Assembly (NCBI RefSeq): GCF_000972845.2
Contig: NC_040012.1
Span: 8,092,097 to 8,156,096, forward strand
Reading direction: 5' to 3'
DNA length: 64,000 nt
From: Larimichthys crocea
Taxonomy: Eukaryota; Chordata; Actinopteri; Sciaenidae
This document shows positions 52,601 through 61,600 of the stretch, in pieces; positions within the stretch are counted from its first letter, which is position 1; the number at the start of each line of letters is the position of its first letter. A model generated the notes under the pieces. It searched no databases. It worked only from the letters and a program-made list of their open reading frames with translations, and was not told the DNA's origin. The position numbers were made by a program, and so were the translations under genes.

Positions 52601-55600
52601 AACTGAAATGTTGTTTTGACTTTTATTATGTGGTAAACGTGCATCCTTATTAGCAACTTAGATCAGCTGGCCGGCGTCCATACTGTTCATGTGACTAAAA
52701 TGTTTCCCGTCACTCCAGTACACACTCGAATGAAGAACAAATTTAATTAAACATGAATAATAAAGCTACATTTGTCTTCTGTCAATCTGTGCTAATTGAG
52801 AGTGGGCATGAAAGTTCATTCTTGACCTTTGGAAAATAGTTTCTTACTATAACCCAAGGTTCACTTTCAGCTTTATCTGAATCTTTCAGCCACATCCCAC
52901 GCTCATTAGCGCCAAGTCTAGTGTAAAATCTCTTTTTTATTTATCCAAAACACCTTTGGTACAGACTTAGTGTGTCCTCCTTTGAATGCTCTGAGCTCAC
53001 AGCCAGGCTAACAAACTAAGTCTGTCCATCAGGAAACTCTGTAAATCACAGAGAGTTGAAGTGGAGCTGCCAGAGGACATCAGAGAGAAAACCAGAAAAC
53101 ATTTTCTTCGTAAAATATGATCCAGTTTCACCAAAAACAGCAAAACAGTTGGTGGTGTGTGACTTACAGTAGTGCCCTAAGGCATTGTGCAGAAACAGAC
53201 GTATGTAGAATGAGACACGATCCATCTTTAAAATCATTAAAATTATTTAAAATGTCTAAGTTTTATGACAGAAAAGTTACTCCGTGTTCCTCCAGAACCT
53301 CCTTCCTTTCCTGGGATTTCTGCCACTTCGCTTCAGCTTCAAGATTTGCAACACAAGAACAAAAAACAAAGAATACTTGTGCAACTCAAATTTTTTAGTC
53401 AAGATGCAATATTTTTTAAGTTTGATTTGAACCCTCATGCGTCAATTCAATTTACTAACATCTTAAGTCATTAAGTCACAAAGATGTCGACTTCCAAAAA
53501 AATACAAATGAATATTTCTTTTGCCTTTTTTCTGCATAAATCTCTTAAACAACTTCAGCCCTGCTCAAAACGACCAAACACTGGATCATGTTGAGGATTT
53601 TAACCCTTTAAATGCCAGTTTTATTATTACGCATGAGGGTTAAAGTAATCCAAATTAATTCAGACTAGATTACTTAAATTACTAAAAACTTCCATGAAAT
53701 CTGTATTCAGTAACTCACTACACTTCACATAATCTGACCCAGCTATGGTGGTTATCATGGTCTATAGCTGGGGTTGAAGAGATGAGTCTGAAAGATCTGG
53801 AAAAAGCTCAAGTTAAAATGATTAAATTAAGTTAATTATAGCTATTAGATTAAAATACCTACAGCCAAAAGAATTTTTGTTTTCAGACAAAAACCTCCCC
53901 CTGACATCTCGACCTGCCAAACTTCTGAAAAACGTCATCATTTGTTTGTCCTCTAGGTCGTACCTGGACATGCTGAAGGTCATCATGTTCAGCTACCTGT
54001 TCTGGTTTGTCCTCACCATCATCTTCATCACGGGGACCACGCGTATCAGCGTCTTCTGTATGGGCTACCTGGTGGCCTGCTTCTACTTCCTGCTGTTCGG
54101 TGGTGAGCTGTTGCTCAAACCGATCAAAAAGATCCTCCATTACTGGGATTTCCTGATCGCCTACAACGTCTTTGTGATCACCATGAAGAACATTTTGTCT
54201 GTGAGTCTATCTGTCTGTCTTACACTGTATATCAACATCAATTACTGAAGACATTGCCTGTGTGTTATGTGAAACAAAACAGACCAAATGTGTTTTTGTC
54301 TGAATGTATATAATAAATGATTCTTGTTCCTAGATCGTGGCTTGTGGCTACATCAACTCTCTGGTTGTGAACCAGTGCTGGTTGATCCAGTTGCTCAGTC
54401 TGGCCTGCACCATCAAAGAATACAAAAGCAACATTAGGGAGGCAAAACGTGAGTTGACTCAACATTTTGCCTCTTTTATTTTTGGGAAAAAATACATTTA
54501 ACAAGGTGAGATATCACCTTCAGTATTAGGGGGAGTATAAATTCACATTTTGGCTTTCAGCTGCCAGATTGTGCGTCCAAGAGTTTGAGTTTCCCAAGAA
54601 GAAGAAATTAAATCCACACCGTTCATTTTTCAGGCCAGTTGCACTCTCTATCATAATCCCACTGGACAACTGATTTACAGTGAACACAAAACACCGCCAT
54701 GATACTCAGTGAGAAACAGTAAGATTTATGCAAAATACAGGTAACAGTCTAAAACATCCTCAGGAGTCTGTGCAACGTCATGACTTTATGAAGAAACCTC
54801 CTCTTCTTCCCGGTGTTCCCCCTGTGCTCAGGCAAACCAGCTAACAAACTGAGCGAACATTGACTAACAGCAGCTGTAGAGAAAGTTGAGGCACAGCGAC
54901 TGGAGCGCATCGGAGGGGAAGCAGTGATCTTTTTATCGTAAATAGTTGGTGGTGTGTGATTTACTGCCGTTAAGTATTACTTACTTCTTGCAGGTGATCT
55001 GGAGCACAAAGTTACACAGTGCAGTATGGAGTGCAGAGTGGGATTGTAGGAAGTGGGAGTCAATGCAGCAAAATGAATTCAAAGCTGTGTTTTTATGGTA
55101 GAAAAGTTACACATTGTTGTTTTTAACTGAGAGTGTCTGTATGTGTATTCCAGCTGGTGAACAGACCTGCGAGCTGCCCAAAAACGAGGCCGGCATCATC
55201 TGGGACAGTATCTGCTTCGCCTTCTTGCTGCTGCAGAGACGAGTCTTCATGAGCTACTACTTCCTCCACGTGGTGGCTGATATCCGAGCATCACAGATCC
55301 TCGCATCCAGGTATACAGCTAGGAGTCTGACGGGTACTGCTGCCATATTCACATTCTTCTAGTATAATGTAGAAAGAAAAGAGCTCCCTTATTTAGCTAA
55401 GTTACAGTATTTTTAAAGGATTAATGTAATAGTTACAGCAGGATAGGGCCGCCGTGCTGTGAGTCAGGTTTGCATGATTTATTCAGACATGTTAAGTACA
55501 AGATGGGCAGACTTTTGACAAAGAAGGGGGGAAAAAAGACAAGCTAACACAGTCTGCTAAATCCAAAATGCTCTCTGGAGTTCATTGTATGGTATAATTG

Positions 55601-58600
55601 CGAAAGCGATGTGTCTTTTCTCTCTGAAAGTTTAGCCTGACTCTTTAATCCGCACGACACAACACTAACAAGAAACATACGCGAGAAGAAACATGCAGTT
55701 CATGTCAGTGTTATTCCAGTAAAATTCAACTTGGCTCCTTCTGTGACTTCCCCAGTGTATTGTAGTTAAAGAATAGTAAAACAAATATGGAATCAATGAA
55801 CTTGTTGGGAAGGCATGACAGGTTTTATTTTTTTGTTGTCATTAAAAAATAAAGTTGGATCAAACCTTCACGTTTGATTGGTCACTGGTGTGTTTCAGAG
55901 GGGCGGAGCTTTTTCAGGCCACTATAGTGAAGGCGGTGCGAGCCAGGCTGGAGGAGGAGCGCAAATCTGTGGAGCAGCTGAAGAGACAGTGAGACTCCAA
56001 ATATTTGTTGTGCAATGCTGTGGTTCGGGGTTTTTTGTGTACACTGTGTAATAATAAGGGAGCCTTTAAAGTTTAAAGACTTCAACTTGCTGCACAATTC
56101 TTACTGCAGTTTATTAGTTTTCTTTCATTCAAAACATAAAGTTGGTTATTATTATTATTCTCCAAGAACTCGCTGATTCCTACTGCAGATGTTTTGAGCG
56201 TCCGACAGGGCAGGTTCGGTTATTAGCAAATTAAAAGATATTTCTGTTATAAATGGGGTTATTAATTTGAAATAACGTGGGAAGTACCAAAAAACTGCAG
56301 TTCCTCAAACATCCACTTGAGGCTGGCTACAGAACGAGTCAGTCTCCATAAGCCCCAATGTTAAAATGTTCAACTTCACAGCAGAAATAAACATGTTTAC
56401 AGCCCCTGGCTGCTTTGATTGACAGGTGGGTGCTCTTACGGATGGCTTGTTTGAGCACCCAGGCTTCATTCAGCCCATCGACGACCCACGTCTTTGCCGA
56501 TTTTTAGATTTAACCAGGAGGCAGAAGGGGCAACATGGCAGCAGCCACAGCCACCACACTCTGAGCTTCACAACAGCTGTGCAGTGTGTGGATTATATTC
56601 AGTCCTTCCCTGTCCACTTTATAAATGTAAAATATTTATTAAATATTGACATTTTCTGAGTTTCTACGGTTCGGTTATTGGTCCCTGATACCAGGGTGGT
56701 GCCTGTTACTGTATCAATAAATATATTTTGATTTGCTAATAACTGAACCCGCCCAACCAATGTAACACTGTTTTCAACAGCGGATTCATGTACATTAGGC
56801 CTAATTTAATCCATACGTAAGTAAACATGATTCAAAAAGCCATTTAAAATCTGGATTAAAAGCAGCTCCTGGCTCCGTCTTTACTGTTTCCAGGAAGCCA
56901 TGTCTAAGTATATCATGCTACATAAAGTCAATGTATTTCCACCACTTACACTTACCTCAGGAGTTACTCATAAGCTCTGATAACATCCACTCACCTGCTC
57001 TAATGAGCACTCCGCTGTTACATAACGTACACTAATCTCCATATGAAGCCCTGAGATGTTTATGGTCAGCCTGTTGGGCCGTCGGTGATGTTCCTGTGTG
57101 TCGATACTTCGTGTCTCTTCACTGTCTCTCTGATCTAATCAGGATGGAGCGCATTAAGGTGAGGCAGCAAAAGTTTAAGAGGGGCAAGGAGAAGATGCTG
57201 AGCATAGCGCAGGAGTCTGGAGAAGGACAGACCCTCGTCCAGCCTGAAGAGGATGATGATGATGGTATGACGGAGGCTGCCGGGCCTTTCTCTGTGGAGT
57301 CACTGTTGGTGTTGAGGTTATATGATAGTTAATAGTGAGATGGAAAGACGGCTAATGCCTAATCAACAGAATGCAGTAACACATGTTGTGTAATGATGTA
57401 TTTTCATGAATATTTGATCTAAAACTGCAGCTTAATAGAGTAAAAAATATGCCTTGAAGTTTGCAGAAAAATACATTTTCTTATGAAATGTTGCATTGCT
57501 GTATTTGTGAAATTTTAGGAGCACAGCGAACGAAAGCCAAGACCAAAAAAAAGCAGTGGTGGAGGCCGTGGGTTGACCATGCTTCCAGTAGGTTGACCCC
57601 AACCCAACCCCCTTTTTTTCTCTTCCTCCACTCTGATTGGCCCTTGTGTCCTTGACCAGAACGCTGAGGATTCCCATACTGCCCCCGGGCTCTGAAGGCA
57701 CCAACACACTGCAGCAGTAGCCTTGCTTCCAGCCAGACTTTAGTCCTTTTCTGTCTCTATTTAAGGGCCCTTGTAACCTGTAGCTCTCGTGTAACCGTAC
57801 ACTGCGTGCGGAGAGGCACTTCAAGATGATCTATAAAACCGCTCCGTATTGGTGCAGAGCAGGGTTGCCTTAAATAGACACGATGAGATGATGAAGAAAG
57901 AGAAAATGACTAATGGCTGGAGGTTTGCACCCGACATTGTTTAAAACATAAATGTCATCATCCGTCTCACCTAAAGAGCCCACAGTAGAGAATCACTCTG
58001 TTGTAGAACATTTTCACGCAAAGATATGAAGCCGGCTCGCCTTTATTCTCAGTACTGGAATAAAGGATGAAAGGTTTATTCATTCTTTGCCTGCAGACAT
58101 GATCACCAAACAGGTGTTTTATTAACAAGCGATTGGAGAAGTGCTGAAATATTTGAAATGACGACATTTGCGGCACATAAAAATACAGTCAATACTGTTG
58201 CCTGTTTGGTGTGAACTCATGTCTCATATCGTACTCCACCCACATGACATTTTCAAATTGTTTCTCCATTTTTATCTCTTTGTCATTTGATGTTTCATCT
58301 CCATATCCCAGCATCCTCCCTCACCTCCCGCCCACTGCGGTTCTGCTCAAGGACATAAGTCAGCCTTGTCTATCCCATTGTTTCTAACTTAAATACTGCA
58401 GACTGGAGTCAGTTGCTCTGTCGAACAGCTCAGAGGCGACATATACTGTGCATACTGGAGTTTTGATTAGACATTCTCCATAGTGCTTTGTGCTCATAGT
58501 TATATCAGCCATACTAACATTTTCGATGCATTTTCTGTTTCATCCTCTCACGTCTCTGATGTTTTTTAATAACGTGCCTATATCACGACTTACTGTAGCC

Positions 58601-61600
58601 TCAGTCAAATGTTTGATATGTGGTGTTGAATTAAATCACATTTACAGGTAAGTGGTTTGATTTTCCTCTCTGTAGATCTTCCTTTCAGCCAGCAAACCTT
58701 CTGTTATGTTGTTAACGCGATAAATGACTTCGGCCTCTGTTTTGACTGAGTGTGTTTTACCCTCTGCCCCTTCAGTGGTTAGAAGTGGAGACTATTACTT
58801 ATTTGAAACTGACAGTGAGGAGGAAGAGGAGGAGGAGGAGAAAAAAGACGATGAGCCGCCAAAGAAGTCGGCGTTTCAGGTGACTTCGAGCAGCAGCTCA
58901 ATTCTTCCGTCAGTTTCAAACAAATGTTGTCATCCCGAGATAACGGGATAATTAATTCGAGAAAACAAAAGGATCGCATAGTGTATCAAATCAGTCAGAT
59001 TGCATTATTCTTCTGCTCCTCTGACATTGATACACTGAATTATGTTTCCTGCAATGATTTGATATACTAGACTCTACATCTAGACCGCTTAGGGCTTCTG
59101 TAAAACTGCCCCGTGAGTGATATATTGATATATATGACGTTATTGTTATATAAGATTGTTAAACCTGATCCATCAGTGTGTAAACTGATAGCTGATTGTG
59201 GTGAAACTAGCTTTAACTACTTTAACTGTTCAGTTGGTTAATTTAGTCAAGAGGTTTTCAACCTAGGGGTCGGGACCCTTCAAAGGGTCACAGTCTAAAA
59301 TCAATAAGAGAGAAAAGAAGACGAAACAAAGTTCGTGTACCCATTTGTGGTGAAATATTTGAATAATTTAAACGGTTATTTAAATGAGATCATGTGAGAA
59401 GTTTAAAGAGGATAACACATTTAGGAAAAGTGTCTTTCTGTTATGATCTTGTGTTTTTATGTAAATATGTTTTTATGTTAAATAACTGCAGCTGTTGTGC
59501 TGCCTGACTGCTTGTGAACATGTCCCTAAGATAGGAGTGAAGGATTTTGAATGCTAACATTCAGCAGAATATGATAAACTATGTATTTACAGCACCCTGC
59601 ACCACACACTCCCCTCTTGTTCACTGTCTCCAAACACAGTTAACCTCTGTCGTTTCTGATAATATGAAATGATTTTCTACTAATCTTCTCCCACTCTGTT
59701 GTCTTCCTGTAGCGAGCTATTGGGAAGTTTGTCTCTGCTGTTCTGGCTTTGCCCAAGTCTATCATTAAGCTGCCTAAAACTATCCTGCAGTATGTAGTGA
59801 AGGCAGGCAAGGTACTCACCATCAGCACTAACGCAGCTTGTTTTTTCTGTATGAACGTCTGTCACTTTAATATAACGACTAACTAATGCCACAACAAACT
59901 GCCTTTCCAGCTCATGTTTGGTGTTTTCACACCACAGTGTATCACAAGCAAACATTGATTTGGCATGAATTATTAAACATGAATTGGAAATGCTTCAACT
60001 TTTTTGCTTTTTTTGCATGATGTTGTCTGGCTGGTTTGAAGTGGGTTGCATGAAATTGGAGCTTTATCCGTGTCTGTTTTGACTGTTTGGTGTGATCTTA
60101 CTGCTTTCGTGAGTTGTCATGATCAATGAAGCAACAACGGTATTGGCAGCGGGCCTCGTGATGAGATATTTTCCTCTGTTTTGTGGTGGTTGTGCATGTT
60201 TTAGAGCATTAAACTGAAAATGTGTTAATTGTTGACAGCATTCCTGACAATAAATTTTAAGACTGCAGAGTATAAAAACCTGCTGGAGATAGAATATTAA
60301 GTCTTTGTTGGTTTAGGAAAGACTTTTTAATGGACTGCTTTCTGGTTGTTGCGTTTCAAGAAAGCTATGTTAGAGTCTGCCGCGGAGTAGCATTGCATTC
60401 ATGAAAAAAATGATATACAGTGTACATGATTTGTAATTAATAGACTAAAGCCACCTTATATTGGTGTTTACTAGCAAAGACCACACCATCAACAATGTAT
60501 GTTTGAATGTTTTATTAACAAAATGATAAGATCATGTGTGAATTGTGAACTCTTGCACTTCTTCGCCCGGGAATCTACTGCGGCACCTGGGCGCCGTGGA
60601 CCCCCTCAGGACTCTATGAAGAGTAGGAAGGAGAGGAAGAAATAGGAAAATTAAAATGGGTTGGGTGCGCAGGGTGCAGATTACGTGAGCGAAAGAGGAG
60701 GAGAGGGTGAGGAGGGTATTAATGAAAGTTGGAAGTGGTTGAGGTGTGGTCCTGCTCTTGAAACTCTGCTGATAGCTTCAATTAATTTTTCCTTCTGCCT
60801 GTTGTTGCTCGTGCATAATTTACCTCAATGACTCACCTCCTTCATTCCATTGATACTAAACTCCTTCTCTCTGTTCTCCAGTTTCTTTATCACGCCTGGA
60901 TCACAGACCCCAAAGCTGCCCTGAGGGCACGAGGCAAAGAGAAGCGCAAATTTTGGAAGAAATACACCAAAGGAGTCAGACACAGGAAGAGCAAAAAAGA
61001 TGGTAAGAGATAAAAACTCACATGAAACAAACTTCAACATACGTTCATTTTCAGGTGTTTCATCCACACTGCTGTATTTCAGCAGGTCATGTGGCCATAG
61101 AGGTTGGCGAGCTCTCGGATGGGCAAGAGAAAGAAGACGAGAACAAGAAGTCCGGAGGTCCAGGTTGATTTCTGTTTTAGAGACTTTAAAAGAAAAGATT
61201 GATTTTGTACTGTTAAGTTTAGTAATTTAGGAGCAGCCTAAAATGTTCACTCGATGTGACTGTGATTTTCAAATTGCAGTACGCTGTAATAACTTGTGTG
61301 TTGTGTGCCCTCCCTCAGACAACATTATTAAGCGAGTGTTCAACATCATAAAGTTCACCTGGGTGCTCTTCCAGACGACGGTGGACAGCTTCACCAAGTG
61401 GATGAATGACATGTGCAGGGAGTACATCGACATCTCCACTGTGCTGCGCATCGAGCGCTGCATGCTGACCAGAGAGGTCAAAAAGGTAACATGAGTTTGT
61501 GAGCTGTGGAAGAGTTACCGTAGTTTTAAAAGCAGCTATTTCGTATGTTTAAAATTTAGATCCAGGATGTGATTAACATCTCTACACCATTAGGGTAATG

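Larger units (their letters stand above)
49595..53390 (+). repeat. Right arm of large inverted duplication
   Basis: This arm carries the two intact piezo2 exons (50098 and 50293) in sense, a SINE piece (about 51100-51180, antisense), a family-B piece (51235-51400) and a family-A repeat (52940-53225). It is the arm that belongs to the gene. The sequence beyond 53390 has no counterpart left of 45537. Confidence 0.9.

Noticed and set aside
61141..61163. Alternative donor at 61158 (GGAG/gtccag)
   Set aside because: Homology to KSDGPDNIIKR requires the Gly-Pro codons, so the donor at 61164 is preferred.
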